Source: Peristeroidobacter agariperforans (GTDB lineage Bacteria > Pseudomonadota > Gammaproteobacteria > Steroidobacterales > Steroidobacteraceae). From it: a stretch of 64,000 nucleotides of DNA. Below are positions 55,177 to 63,204 of this stretch, in pieces. Under the pieces are notes generated by a model, which saw nothing but the letters and a program-made list of their open reading frames with translations, did no database searches and was not told the origin of the DNA. The stretch spans positions 1,860,001 through 1,924,000 of the forward strand of contig NZ_RYFW01000001.1 in NCBI RefSeq assembly GCF_004138335.1, in the 5' to 3' direction. The position numbers and the translations under genes are program-made. Position 1 is the stretch's first letter. Every line of letters begins with the position of its first letter.

Positions 55177-56150
55177 GTGAGCTTGCGCCGCATGGAGTGC
55201 AGCAGCACGAAGAAGAAGGGTGCGCCAATCAACGACATCACCACACCGAGCTCGAGCTCCGAGCCGCCGGGCAGCAGTCGCACGACAATATCTCCTGCGA
55301 GCACCAGGGCTGCGCCGCCAATGGCGCTGGGAACCAACAATGCGCCCGGACGCGAGCCGACCAGGGAGCGCATCAGATGCGGCACGATCAGCCCGACGAA
55401 ACCAATGACACCCGTGACTGCAGTGCTGCCGCCGACGATCAGCCCGATGCCAAAGGCGAGCTGCCATTGCGCACGATTCAAATCGATGCCGAGCGAGCGC
55501 GCACCCGTCTCGCCAAGCGTCAGCGCGTCCAGGGAACGACGACAACCGAGCACGGCGATGCATCCAATCACGATCAACGGCGCGGCGATGGTCAGTTCAT
55601 CGAAGCTTCGATCCGTGAGCCCACCCAGCATCCAGCGCACGATCTCACCGGCGGCCCATGGGCTGGGCGATAAAGACAACACCAACGAAATGCCCGCGAC
55701 GGCGAGCGCGCTCAGGATGATGCCGGACAAGACGAGCGTCAGCACGCTGGCCGCCATGCCGGACAAAACAAACAACGCAGCCATAGCCGTCATGCCGCCC
55801 AGCACGCCGCAGACGGGCAGCACCCACGGATGCAGGCCGGCGATGTTGAAGAAGATGCTGAGCACCGCACCGAGCGCCGACATCGCCGATACACCCAAGG
55901 TTCCGGGCTCGGCGAGAGCGTTGCGCAAATAGCCTTGCATCGCTGCGCCTGCAAGACCAAGCGATGCGCCGACCAAAACACCAAGGATCGCGCGAGGCAG
56001 GCGCAGCTCGAGCAGAATCGCGCGACTGACAGCGTCCTGGGCCTTCCACATATCCCAAGTCAGCGTCACGCGGCCGACGGCGATCGACAGGATCGCGAGC
56101 ACGACGACGAGCGCCAGCAGCGCAGGAATGGCCCACCGACGCGAAGTCAC
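55173..56150 (-). CDS. btuC: Cobalamin/corrinoid ABC transporter permease BtuC
   Basis: This FecCD-family permease has about ten membrane spans; family motifs are LELRLPRAILGVLVGASLGLAGAAMQGYLRNALAEPGTLGVS (in parts) and GFVGLIVPHLMRSLVG. It starts at GTG 56150, overlapping the btuF stop. The 325-residue length is typical of BtuC. As for btuD, siderophore permeases are close relatives. Confidence 0.91.
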   Translation of the reverse strand: MTSRRWAIPALLALVVVLAILSIAVGRVTLTWDMWKAQDAVSRAILLELRLPRAILGVLVGASLGLAGAAMQGYLRNALAEPGTLGVSAMSALGAVLSIFFNIAGLHPWVLPVCGVLGGMTAMAALFVLSGMAASVLTLVLSGIILSALAVAGISLVLSLSPSPWAAGEIVRWMLGGLTDRSFDELTIAAPLIVIGCIAVLGCRRSLDALTLGETGARSLGIDLNRAQWQLAFGIGLIVGGSTAVTGVIGFVGLIVPHLMRSLVGSRPGALLVPSAIGGAALVLAGDIVVRLLPGGSELELGVVMSLIGAPFFFVLLHSMRRKLT

Positions 56151-57013
56151 AGCCTGACCCTCGTACGCCGCACAGCCAACGCTTGCTCACGAGCGCGCAC
56201 GAGCGCAGCCGCCGCAGGGACCATCGTCGGTCCGGCGCAATACAACAGGCGCGCTGGAAACACGGCCTGTGTCATCTGAGACTCCAAAGCGCGCAGCGCT
56301 CGATGGCGGACGATCCTTTCTTCTCGCATCGGTGCGCCGGGCGAAGTCTCCCCGACCAGTAAGACATCGGGCGGCGCTGAGACCAAGACTTCCAAAGGCA
56401 GCGGGCGATACTGCTCGACGCCATAGCGCGCGGCGATATTTCTAAGGCCGGTGAGCTCCATCAATTCGCCGACGACGGTATCCGCGCCCGCAGACAGGCC
56501 GCCCGGCTGATAGATCGCTGCGGTCAACGGTGGCTCGCCAGGAGGCAGACGAGCAGCGTCCAGCGCGGCCTGAATGCGCGCCACCATCGCTTCGCCCTCA
56601 CGCTCCGCACCCAGCAGATGTGCGACCTGTCTCACCTGCGCCAGGCTTTCTTCGACGCTATCCGGAACATCGAACAACTCGAACCGGATGCCGACCCGCT
56701 TCAGCGCGTTGCGAGTGGCAATGGCTGAGTGGCGGCTGGTGAGCACCAGGTCCGGCCGAAGCGCAACGATTTCCTCGGCGGTTTCATAAGTAATCGGCAG
56801 GTCTCGCGCCGCGTCTGAGATCGTCGATCGCTGCGGATCGCGCGCGTAATGACTGAGTGCTGCGATCCGATCGTGCGAGACCAGTTCGATGACGATGCCG
56901 TCGACGCACATGTTCAGAGAAACGATGCGGATCGGATGAGGCGTCGGTTCCCCCGCCTGCGCGCCCGGCGCGAGCCATAGAGCGGCCAGCAGAGGTGCGA
57001 GCCAGAGTTTCAA
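56147..57013 (-). CDS. btuF: Periplasmic cobalamin-binding protein BtuF
   Basis: An N-terminal signal (KLWLAPLLAALWLAPGAQA) precedes a class III substrate-binding fold, with IRIVSLNMCVDGIVIELV and ALRPDLVLTSRHS, as in helical-backbone binding proteins. It delivers corrinoid to BtuCD. The first codon is TTG 57013, overlapping the cobO stop (TTGA) and preceded by GGAGTGGAG. It is 288 residues long. Confidence 0.88.
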   Translation of the reverse strand: MKLWLAPLLAALWLAPGAQAGEPTPHPIRIVSLNMCVDGIVIELVSHDRIAALSHYARDPQRSTISDAARDLPITYETAEEIVALRPDLVLTSRHSAIATRNALKRVGIRFELFDVPDSVEESLAQVRQVAHLLGAEREGEAMVARIQAALDAARLPPGEPPLTAAIYQPGGLSAGADTVVGELMELTGLRNIAARYGVEQYRPLPLEVLVSAPPDVLLVGETSPGAPMREERIVRHRALRALESQMTQAVFPARLLYCAGPTMVPAAAALVRAREQALAVRRTRVRL

Positions 57014-57639
57014 AACTCCACTCCACGCTGCGGTTTGAAGCCGGCCTCGTAAGGGTGTTTGATCGGCGTCATCTCGGTGACCAGATCGGCGATCTCGGTC
57101 AGTTGGGGTCGTGCATCGCGCCCCGTGATGCAGATGTGCTTATCGCGCGGCCGGTTCTTCAGGAACGCAACCACTTCGTCGATGCTGACGTAATCGTTGC
57201 GAATGGCGATGTTCAGTTCGTCGAGCAGCACGAAGTCATACTCGGGATCGAGGATCAGCTCGCAGCTGCGTTGCCATGCCTTCTGGGCGGCGGCGATGTC
57301 GCGCTGGCGGTCCTGCACGTCCCAGGTGAAGCCTTCGCCCATCACTTCGAACGTCACGGCTTCGGGAAAGCGACGGAAGAAATGTTTCTCGCCGGTCTGC
57401 CACTTGCCCTTGATGAACTGCACGATGCCGATGCGCATGTCCCAGCCGAGCGCGCGGGCCACCATGCCGAAGGCGCTGGAGGATTTGCCTTTGCCCGGGC
57501 CGGTGAGGACCATCAGCAGTCCGCCGCGTTCCTTCTTGGTTGCACGCTCGGCGCGACGCTCCGCCTGGCGCAGCTTCATGTCTTCGGCGTGCAGGCGGTC
57601 CTTCTCGGCTTCGGCAAGGCCGTCGGTGGGTGTGCTCAT
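57010..57639 (-). CDS. cobO: Cob(I)yrinic acid a,c-diamide adenosyltransferase CobO/BtuR
   Basis: The P-loop GPGKGKSSS, RALGWDMRIGIVQFIKGKW and VLLDELNIAI are the CobA/CobO/BtuR signature. The enzyme adenosylates the corrin cobalt before CobQ. It is 209 residues. It starts by a 4-base overlap with the decarboxylase gene. The presence of both this type and the PduO type in one operon is uncommon, and the two types are not homologous. Confidence 0.94.
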   Translation of the reverse strand: MSTPTDGLAEAEKDRLHAEDMKLRQAERRAERATKKERGGLLMVLTGPGKGKSSSAFGMVARALGWDMRIGIVQFIKGKWQTGEKHFFRRFPEAVTFEVMGEGFTWDVQDRQRDIAAAQKAWQRSCELILDPEYDFVLLDELNIAIRNDYVSIDEVVAFLKNRPRDKHICITGRDARPQLTEIADLVTEMTPIKHPYEAGFKPQRGVEF

Positions 57640-58676
57640 GGTTGCACCTTCAGCGCGTCCGCAAGGCGGCGCCAGTCTTTTGCACCGAGCGGCAGGCCGA
57701 AACGTAACAGCGTGCTGTCGTAATCGAACGGCCGGGCGAGGATGCCGTGAGAGATGAGTTGCGTGAATCTTGCGCGTGCGTTCGGAGCACGAGCCAATCG
57801 ATAAAGCGAGGTGCCGCCGACGATCGTCATGCCGGCGGCAACGAGCAGTTTGTCGAGACGCTGCGAGGCGCGATGCAAGCGAAGACGTGTTTTCGTCGCC
57901 CAGGTATCATCCGCATAGGCCGCGAGTCCCGCGCGCAACGCATCCACAGACACAGGCCAGTCGCCAAGCAAGTTACGTAGCTGGTTGGCGATGGCTGGGG
58001 ATGCAATAACGAATCCCAGACGCACGCCGGCCAAGCCATAGAACTTTCCAAATGAGCGCAACACGATCATGCGCGCCGCGCGATCCGTGCCAGCCAAGCT
58101 GGCGACGCTGTGCGCGGGCTCGAGATCGCCAAAAGCTTCGTCGACGATCAACACGCCGCCGTTTGCTTGCAAAGAATCGTGCAACGCTTGCAGTTGCTCG
58201 CGGTTCAGCACGCGGCCGTCCGGATTGTTGGGATTGACCACGGTCATCGAGGTGTTCGCGGCGGCCCGGGTCGTCAGCTCCGAATCGGCGACGACGTTCG
58301 TCTCTATTCCGGCCCGCATCCAAGCATCTGCGTGCGATCCATACGTCGGCCCCGCAACCACGGCCGACGCTGTTTTCAGCAAATAGGGCAGCAGTCGAAG
58401 CGCGTTCTCAGTTCCACCAGTTGCAACGGCTCGCGCCGGATCGTCGACACCAAAGGCTGCGGCCGCGACGGTTTCCAGCTTCGTCAGCTCGCTCGGCTCC
58501 GGCAACCGATTGCGCTCGCGAGCCGAGGCTCGCGGCGCTGAATACGAAGAAGGATTGATGCCGGTGGACAAGTCAATCCACGGTTGCGGCACGTCAGGAA
58601 ACAATGAGCGCGCGACACACAGGCGGCCGCCATGATGTGCGAAGCGACCTGCTGCGATGTCGGCGCCACTGTCCAT
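57636..58676 (-). CDS. L-threonine-O-3-phosphate decarboxylase (CobC/CobD type)
   Basis: This is a fold-I PLP aminotransferase-like enzyme; the PLP Lys is in LRSFGKFYGLAGVRLGF and TVVNPNNPDGR is the substrate/phosphate loop. N-terminal HHGGRLCVARSLFPD and IDLSTGINPSSY are typical of CobC/CobD, which supplies aminopropanol phosphate for the nucleotide loop. It is named CobC in alphaproteobacterial usage and CobD in Salmonella usage, so I leave the symbol blank. It is 346 residues. Its ATG overlaps the btuB stop by one base. Confidence 0.9.
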   Translation of the reverse strand: MDSGADIAAGRFAHHGGRLCVARSLFPDVPQPWIDLSTGINPSSYSAPRASARERNRLPEPSELTKLETVAAAAFGVDDPARAVATGGTENALRLLPYLLKTASAVVAGPTYGSHADAWMRAGIETNVVADSELTTRAAANTSMTVVNPNNPDGRVLNREQLQALHDSLQANGGVLIVDEAFGDLEPAHSVASLAGTDRAARMIVLRSFGKFYGLAGVRLGFVIASPAIANQLRNLLGDWPVSVDALRAGLAAYADDTWATKTRLRLHRASQRLDKLLVAAGMTIVGGTSLYRLARAPNARARFTQLISHGILARPFDYDSTLLRFGLPLGAKDWRRLADALKVQP

Positions 58677-60637
58677 CAGAAGCTCTGCCGCAGGCCGGCG
58701 TAGAACGTGCGGCCGAGCGTGCCGTAGTTCTTCACCGTTTCGTACTCTTCATCGAACGCGTTCTCGATCCGACCGTACACTTCCAACGAATCGCTCACCG
58801 CATAGGACGCGCGGAAGTCGAACAGCGTGTATCCATCGAGCACGACGGTGTTGGAGATGGTGTCGAAGCTGCGGCTCGAATGCTGGACGGCGACTGTCGT
58901 CGTCAAGCCGGCCGGCCACTCGTAGTTCACTTGTGCATTGGTGATTTCATCCGGTCGACGCGGCAGCGAATGGCCGAAGTTCGGCGTGCCGCGCGCCGTG
59001 TTTTCTGCATCCATGTTCGTGTAGTTCACGGTGAGCGACAGCTGTTCGGTAACGTGCGCGACTGCCGACAGTTCGACGCCCTGAGCGGTCGTCTGCTGGA
59101 AGTTGTCGTAGTAACCGTTGGGGCGCGCCAGGCAGCTTGGCGTGGTCTCGCCCCAGCAGGACACGAAGTCGATCATGTTTGTCGTGTCGCGATCGAAGTA
59201 GGTTGCGGACACCACCAGCCGCTTGTCGAAGAGGTGTTGCTCGATGCCGGCGTCCCAGCTCTCCGCCTCTTCGGCGTCGAGATTCAGATTGCCGAACTGG
59301 CTGTACAGCTGATACAGCGTCGGTGCTTTGAATCCTTCGCCGTAGCTGGCGCGCAGGATCGTCGCGGGCGTAACAGACCATGCGGCCGACGCACGAGTCG
59401 TGGTGTGGCCGCCGAAGGTTTCGTGATCGTCATAGCGAACGCCGGCGGTCAACGACAGTGCATCGATCGGTGTCACGTTGACTTGCGCGTATGCGCTGTC
59501 GATCTGCACCTCGCCGGTCAGCGGCACGGGATTCGGATCCCAGGTCTGCGGCGATGCCGTGCTCAATTCGGAGCGTTCCGACTCCAGGCCTACGATGGTG
59601 CTCACTCGATCGGTGATACGCAGCGTGCCCTGATATTCCCAACGCTCGTTGCGACCGTCGGCATCGAAGGTCGTCGGCACCGGCGAGGAGGGATCGGTGT
59701 CCTTGCGGTCGGTATCCGTGTACGCAAAGCCGACGCGATTCTCGAAACGTCCGTCGAGCGCGTCGAAGTTCACACCGACATAGGTCGTCAATTCCTCGGT
59801 GGTGCCGTAGTCAGGTGTGTCTGCGAGACCGAAGCCTACGAAGCTATCGAATTCCGAACGGCCGTCGCTCCAGGTCGAGCGGATTTCAGCAGAGACGTTG
59901 TCGGTGATGTGCAGAATGCCGCGCGCATTGAATCCAACGTTCCGATAGCCATCGGCCTCGCGCCCGCCCAAATCGCGCGAGTACGCAGAGATGCCGTCGC
60001 TGGTCAGATAGTTGCCGCTGACGCGCCAGGCGAAACGGTCGCCGCCGGCTTGCGCGTGAGCGCGGACCATCGCGGTCTCGTGAGTGCCCCCCTCGGCGGA
60101 AACGGATGCGGACAGCGGGCCTTCGGGCACTGGAGTGACGATGTTTACTACGCCGCCGATCGCCTGGCTGCCCCAGAGCGTGGACTGCGGGCCGCGCAAC
60201 ACTTCAACCTGCGCAAAGTCGGTGGTGAGCAGATCCGCGAAGCTGAATTCGCCGCTCGCCGAGGATGGATCGTTGAGCTTGACGCCATCGATGAGCACCA
60301 TTGTCTGATGGCTTTCGGCGCCGCGAATGCGCAGCGTCGTGGTGCCGCCCAAGCCGCCATTGCGTGCGACCGCCACGCCCGGTGTCATCGCAATCAGATC
60401 GGACACGGCAGTCTTTTGGCTGCGTCGCTGCTCTTTCGCGGTAATTACAGTGACCGAATCGCCGACGCGCGACGTTTCCTGAGCGATGCGATTGGCGGTG
60501 ACGATGACATCTTCGACGCCATCTTCCATATCGGCGGCCAGCGCGGGTAACGCCGGATGCAACAGCAATGCAACGGACAGAGTGAGGAAGCGAGACGAGG
60601 CCCGAGACGTGGGGCCGGAGACGAGGTTGGTAGACAC
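58676..60637 (-). CDS. btuB: TonB-dependent vitamin B12 outer-membrane receptor BtuB
   Basis: A signal peptide (TLSVALLLHPALPALAA) is followed by a TonB box-like EDVIVTANRIAQE, the plug domain (LIAMTPGVAVARNGGLGGTTTLRIRG, QVEVLRGPQSTLWGSQAIGGVVNIVT in parts) and a 22-strand-type barrel ending in FYAGLRQSF. It imports cobalamin/corrinoids with TonB energy. It starts at GTG 60637 with GGAG 8 bases upstream and lies directly behind the cobalamin riboswitch. It is 653 residues long. A long open frame on the opposite strand is a shadow. Confidence 0.94.
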   Translation of the reverse strand: MSTNLVSGPTSRASSRFLTLSVALLLHPALPALAADMEDGVEDVIVTANRIAQETSRVGDSVTVITAKEQRRSQKTAVSDLIAMTPGVAVARNGGLGGTTTLRIRGAESHQTMVLIDGVKLNDPSSASGEFSFADLLTTDFAQVEVLRGPQSTLWGSQAIGGVVNIVTPVPEGPLSASVSAEGGTHETAMVRAHAQAGGDRFAWRVSGNYLTSDGISAYSRDLGGREADGYRNVGFNARGILHITDNVSAEIRSTWSDGRSEFDSFVGFGLADTPDYGTTEELTTYVGVNFDALDGRFENRVGFAYTDTDRKDTDPSSPVPTTFDADGRNERWEYQGTLRITDRVSTIVGLESERSELSTASPQTWDPNPVPLTGEVQIDSAYAQVNVTPIDALSLTAGVRYDDHETFGGHTTTRASAAWSVTPATILRASYGEGFKAPTLYQLYSQFGNLNLDAEEAESWDAGIEQHLFDKRLVVSATYFDRDTTNMIDFVSCWGETTPSCLARPNGYYDNFQQTTAQGVELSAVAHVTEQLSLTVNYTNMDAENTARGTPNFGHSLPRRPDEITNAQVNYEWPAGLTTTVAVQHSSRSFDTISNTVVLDGYTLFDFRASYAVSDSLEVYGRIENAFDEEYETVKNYGTLGRTFYAGLRQSF

Positions 60638-60761
60638 TGAGAGCTCCGCTGTAAGTTACAAACCGCACGGGCTGCAACTCACAAACGCGTCGCGACCCGT
60701 ACACCGGTCGCCTCTACAGGGAAAATTCCCGTTCTCTCGGCACACCCCGGCCGATCGATGG

Positions 60762-60958
60762 ACGACGGCGGCAAGCAGGTCTCCTGGCTGATGGCTGAAG
60801 TCCTCGCGTCACCTTCCCGGCGGGCCCCCTCACAGCATGCTGAGACTTGGGGCGACGCCAGTGGTTTTTTGACGCGCGGCGAACCACTTACAGTTGCGGG
60901 GGCAGCCCGGGCTTCACACCCGAGTTCCCTTTGAATCCCCTTGGCGGGGAACTTGTCG
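60762..60958 (-). ncRNA. Cobalamin (AdoCbl) riboswitch upstream of btuB
   Basis: Read on the minus strand, the leader has the B12-riboswitch core: GTGAAGCCCGGG and CTGCCCCCGCAACTGTAA near 60886-60920, CCACTGG near 60858-60864, and the B12 box AGCCAGGAGACCTGCT at 60774-60789. The order and spacing of these elements fit cobalamin riboswitches. Bound adenosylcobalamin should sequester the btuB ribosome-binding region or terminate transcription, so the whole uptake operon is repressed when B12 is plentiful. The 3' end near the btuB start was judged by eye. Confidence 0.95.
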
Positions 60959-60967
60959 CGCGGCGCG

Positions 60968-60996
60968 AGGATGAAGTCCGCGCCGGTCTTCGTCAA
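60968..60996 (-). promoter_or_regulatory. Candidate promoter of the riboswitch/btuB operon
   Basis: On the minus strand, TTGACG (60991-60996, overlapping the doxX stop) and CATCCT (60968-60973) are 17 bases apart, and transcription would begin just before the riboswitch. The -10 matches only half of the consensus, so read-through from doxX is an alternative. Confidence 0.35.
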
Positions 60997-61466
60997 GTGT
61001 CGGGAGAATTCTTGCGCCGGCGGCGCAGTTGGTAGTCCAGCGACCAGGCGCCCGGGCCATAGATCGTCAGGACCAGCAGAATATAACCCCACAGGTAGTG
61101 CTGGCCGATGGCGGCCGCGAAACCTTCCTGGAACAGCACGTGCGCATATGAAACTACCGCCAGCGCATTGACGGCCTGCAGGCCCAGCGCGCTGATCCTG
61201 CCAAACAGCCCGAGGATCAGCAGCGTTGGGAACACCAGTTCGCCGGCCGTGCCCGCGATAGCCGCGAGTTGAGGGGACAGCAGCGGCACCCGATATTCGT
61301 ACTCGAACAGCGCAACCGTCTGGTCCCAGTCCGACAGCTTGAGATAGCCGCTCTTGAGGAATACCCAGCTTACGTATACCCGCGAGGCGAGCGCGAACGG
61401 CGCTTGCAGGTGGTCGAGCAGGCGGGCCAGCGGGCCCTTCGGGTCCATCAGCGCATCGCTCAACAT
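60993..61466 (-). CDS. DoxX-family membrane protein
   Basis: A 157-residue protein with four predicted membrane spans, for example LASRVYVSWVFLKSGYLKLSD, GTAGELVFPTLLILGLFGR and LWGYILLVLTIYGPGAWSLD. R-V-Y-V-S-W-V-F-L-K-S-G-Y-L-K-L resembles the first DoxX helix (RLLLGLLFLLSGYLKL-like). ATG 61466 has GGGAG 7 bases upstream. DoxX genes are frequent companions of bufferin-type metallophore precursors, and the divergent gene encodes such a precursor. Its upstream region has the ECF-type promoter pattern. Confidence 0.85.
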   Translation of the reverse strand: MLSDALMDPKGPLARLLDHLQAPFALASRVYVSWVFLKSGYLKLSDWDQTVALFEYEYRVPLLSPQLAAIAGTAGELVFPTLLILGLFGRISALGLQAVNALAVVSYAHVLFQEGFAAAIGQHYLWGYILLVLTIYGPGAWSLDYQLRRRRKNSPDT

Positions 61467-61498
61467 GTTCGCACTCCCGATTGTGATTGTTGGGGACA

Positions 61499-61526
61499 GG
61501 ACCGGTCTCAGCGGTCGCTTATTACC
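61499..61526 (-). promoter_or_regulatory. ECF-type promoter of doxX
   Basis: On the minus strand, GGTAAT (-35, at 61521-61526) and CGGTCC (-10, at 61499-61504) are exactly 16 bases apart, matching the pair at the bufA and sigma genes at 5 of 6 positions in each hexamer. The -10 ends 32 bases before the doxX ATG. Confidence 0.6.
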
Positions 61527-61535
61527 GGATTTGCA

Positions 61536-61563
61536 TGTAATGGGATGGCGGCGGGTCCGGTCT
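61536..61563 (+). promoter_or_regulatory. ECF-type promoter of the bufferin-like gene
   Basis: TGTAAT (61536-61541), 16 bases, CGGTCT (61558-61563). The same arrangement appears upstream of the ECF sigma gene and of doxX. The -10 ends 77 bases before the ATG. Confidence 0.65.
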
Positions 61564-61640
61564 TGTGGGCAAGATGCTGTTCGCGGCATCGATGACGATC
61601 CGTTTCACATCCGCTCGAGAAATCAGATCAGGAGAGAATC

Positions 61641-61892
61641 ATGAGCACACAGAAAGCCACTCGCGCCGCCATGGCCGCTGCCGCGGCACTGCTGTTTACC
61701 ACTGTCGCCACCACCGCGAATGCGGCTGACGAAGCCAAGGTGAAGTGCGAAGGCGTCAATTCCTGCAAAGGCACGTCGGCCTGCAGCACGGCCACCAATG
61801 CCTGCCAGGGCCAGAACAAGTGCAAAGGCGAAGGTTATTTGTTGCTGAGCAAGGCCGAGTGCGATGCGGCCAAGGCCAAGATGAAGAAGTAA
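61641..61892 (+). CDS. Bufferin-type metallophore precursor-like exported Cys-rich peptide
   Basis: An 83-residue protein with a signal peptide (cleaved after about residue 28, TANA|ADEAK) and a mature part with six cysteines (36, 42, 48, 55, 61, 74) in the pattern CEGVNSCKGTSAC...NACQGQNKCKGEG...C. This closely resembles the BufA2-type bufferin precursors (Cys-rich RiPPs that bind copper after cysteine modification by MNIO/DUF692 enzymes). No MNIO or DUF2063 gene is in the window, so the peptide may be unmodified or processed from elsewhere. AGGAG precedes the ATG. It could also be a small periplasmic metal-binding protein unrelated to RiPPs. Confidence 0.75.
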   Translation: MSTQKATRAAMAAAAALLFTTVATTANAADEAKVKCEGVNSCKGTSACSTATNACQGQNKCKGEGYLLLSKAECDAAKAKMKK

Positions 61893-61938
61893 TTGCGCTG
61901 CCGGCGGGCACGCTCGCCGGCGTTCAGCAAATCGACCC

Positions 61939-61969
61939 CACAGCGGCGCGTTTGCGCCGCTGTGCATTT
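61939..61969. terminator. Bidirectional terminator between bufferin-like gene and anti-sigma gene
   Basis: An 11-base perfect stem (61939-61949 with 61954-61964), GTTT loop, then CATTT. It lies between two convergent genes. Confidence 0.7.
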
Positions 61970-61974
61970 CAGGC

Positions 61975-62646
61975 TCAGTATTCCAGCGCGCTCAACAGGG
62001 TTTTCGCGACCGCATCCACCGGCACGTTCTGCCCGAGCACGACGATCACGCCCCGCGGAGCCGGAATGATCTCGCCCTGGAAACCTTGCTCGTCGATACG
62101 TTCGCGTGGTTGAGTCGGTGCATCCGTCACAACGAGCGCGGTGACGGGCCCCTGTTCCGTTTGCACGACGAGATGCGGAACGCGTTGGCCACGGAAAGGG
62201 CAACTCTGCGCGTACGACACTTTTGCCGCGCCGGCTTTCAAGCGTAGGCGCGATGCTGCGAGTACCGCTTCCAGTTCCTTGTCGTCGACGGTTTCCGAAG
62301 TGCGCACGAGCGAGAATTGTTCATGCTTTACATGAGCGATTGCCTCAGCTGCGAAGCTCTCTCTCGGTGTCAGCAGCCACAAAGACATGGCGCCGATGAG
62401 CACGGTAATGAGCATGCTCGCAGCCATGCGCCACGTGCGAGCCGGACTTTGCTTCCGCTTCGGTTCCGAGGCGATCGTCTCGGTCGGCGCATCGACCGCC
62501 AGCGCGCGATAAATCAGCCGATCCATCGCCTGCAGTTCCTGGCGATAGCGCGCGCACTCGGCGCAGCTTTCGATGTGAGCAATGACGTCAGGGTTCGTCG
62601 AGTTGGGCTCGGCGCCAACGAGCGTGCGCAGTTCTTCGCAGTTCAT
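61975..62646 (-). CDS. Membrane anti-sigma factor with Cys motif
   Basis: The N-terminus has a zinc anti-sigma-like HIESCAECARY motif (HxxxCxxC). One membrane span follows (MAASMLITVLIGAMSLWLL), then a periplasmic domain of about 125 residues with a conspicuous CPFRGQRVPHLVV segment that resembles the DUF3379 family. The length is 223 residues. It overlaps the ECF sigma stop (ATGA). The periplasmic Cys could sense metal or oxidation and release sigma. The sensory role is inferred. Confidence 0.82.
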   Translation of the reverse strand: MNCEELRTLVGAEPNSTNPDVIAHIESCAECARYRQELQAMDRLIYRALAVDAPTETIASEPKRKQSPARTWRMAASMLITVLIGAMSLWLLTPRESFAAEAIAHVKHEQFSLVRTSETVDDKELEAVLAASRLRLKAGAAKVSYAQSCPFRGQRVPHLVVQTEQGPVTALVVTDAPTQPRERIDEQGFQGEIIPAPRGVIVVLGQNVPVDAVAKTLLSALEY

Positions 62647-63161
62647 GGCCGCGAGCCCTCCGCGCCTAGAAGCTGCTGACGCAACACCTGTCGGGCGCGA
62701 AACAAACGCGTCAACACGGCAGCGACACTGATGTCGAGGTGTCGAGCGATTTCCTCCGTGGAATAGCCCAGCAGCACCTGTAGCACCAGCGGCTCACGGT
62801 GGGTCACGTCCAGTTTCAGAATCGCGCGGCGCATGTCCTCGACTTCATGCTGGTCGTTGACAGCCAGCGACTCGGGCTCGGCTTCGTTGGCGACATCGAG
62901 GTCCACGAGCGGCAGCCGCTTGCGCTCGAATACTCTCGCCAGCTCGCGTCGTGCGATGGTCAGCAGCCACGGTCGCGCCGACTTCTCGTCCCCGAGCGAG
63001 TCCAGCGACCGCCACGCTCGCAACAGCGTTTCTTGCACCACGTCCTCCGCCAACGCCCGGTCTCGGCAAAGCCAGTACACGAACCGAAACACGTCGGCCC
63101 GAAACGGCATGCACAGCGCTTCGAAGCGCCCGCGCTCACGAGCACTATCGGCAGCGTTCAT
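62643..63161 (-). CDS. ECF sigma factor of the bufferin-like regulon
   Basis: Region 2 (FEALCMPFRADVFRFVYWLCRDRALAEDVVQETLLRAWRSLD in parts) and region 4 (HREPLVLQVLLGYSTEEIARHLDISVAAVLTRLFRARQ in parts) are clear. The protein is 172 residues, the ECF size. Its own promoter pattern (-35 at 63191, -10 at 63169) ends only 7 bases from the ATG, so the mRNA may be nearly leaderless or the true start may lie downstream. It is co-translated with its anti-sigma factor. Confidence 0.9.
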   Translation of the reverse strand: MNAADSARERGRFEALCMPFRADVFRFVYWLCRDRALAEDVVQETLLRAWRSLDSLGDEKSARPWLLTIARRELARVFERKRLPLVDLDVANEAEPESLAVNDQHEVEDMRRAILKLDVTHREPLVLQVLLGYSTEEIARHLDISVAAVLTRLFRARQVLRQQLLGAEGSRP

Positions 63162-63168
63162 CGGGAGT

Positions 63169-63196
63169 AGACCGGGAACAGCAGGATTTTATTGCA
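63169..63196 (-). promoter_or_regulatory. ECF-type autoregulatory promoter of the sigma gene
   Basis: On the minus strand, TGCAAT (-35, 63191-63196), 16 bases, CGGTCT (-10, 63169-63174). The pattern is shared with bufA and doxX, as expected for an autoregulated ECF sigma. Confidence 0.6.
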
Positions 63197-63204
63197 GGGC
63201 GGGT

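Noticed and set aside
55177-55563. N-terminal extension of btuD in the open frame
   Set aside because: It lies inside btuC, gives no ABC-like sequence, and ATG 55176 overlaps the btuC stop in the usual way.
58604-60550. 648-codon open frame on the plus strand opposite btuB
   Set aside because: It is antisense to a fully recognisable TonB receptor; GC-rich genes leave long open frames on the other strand.
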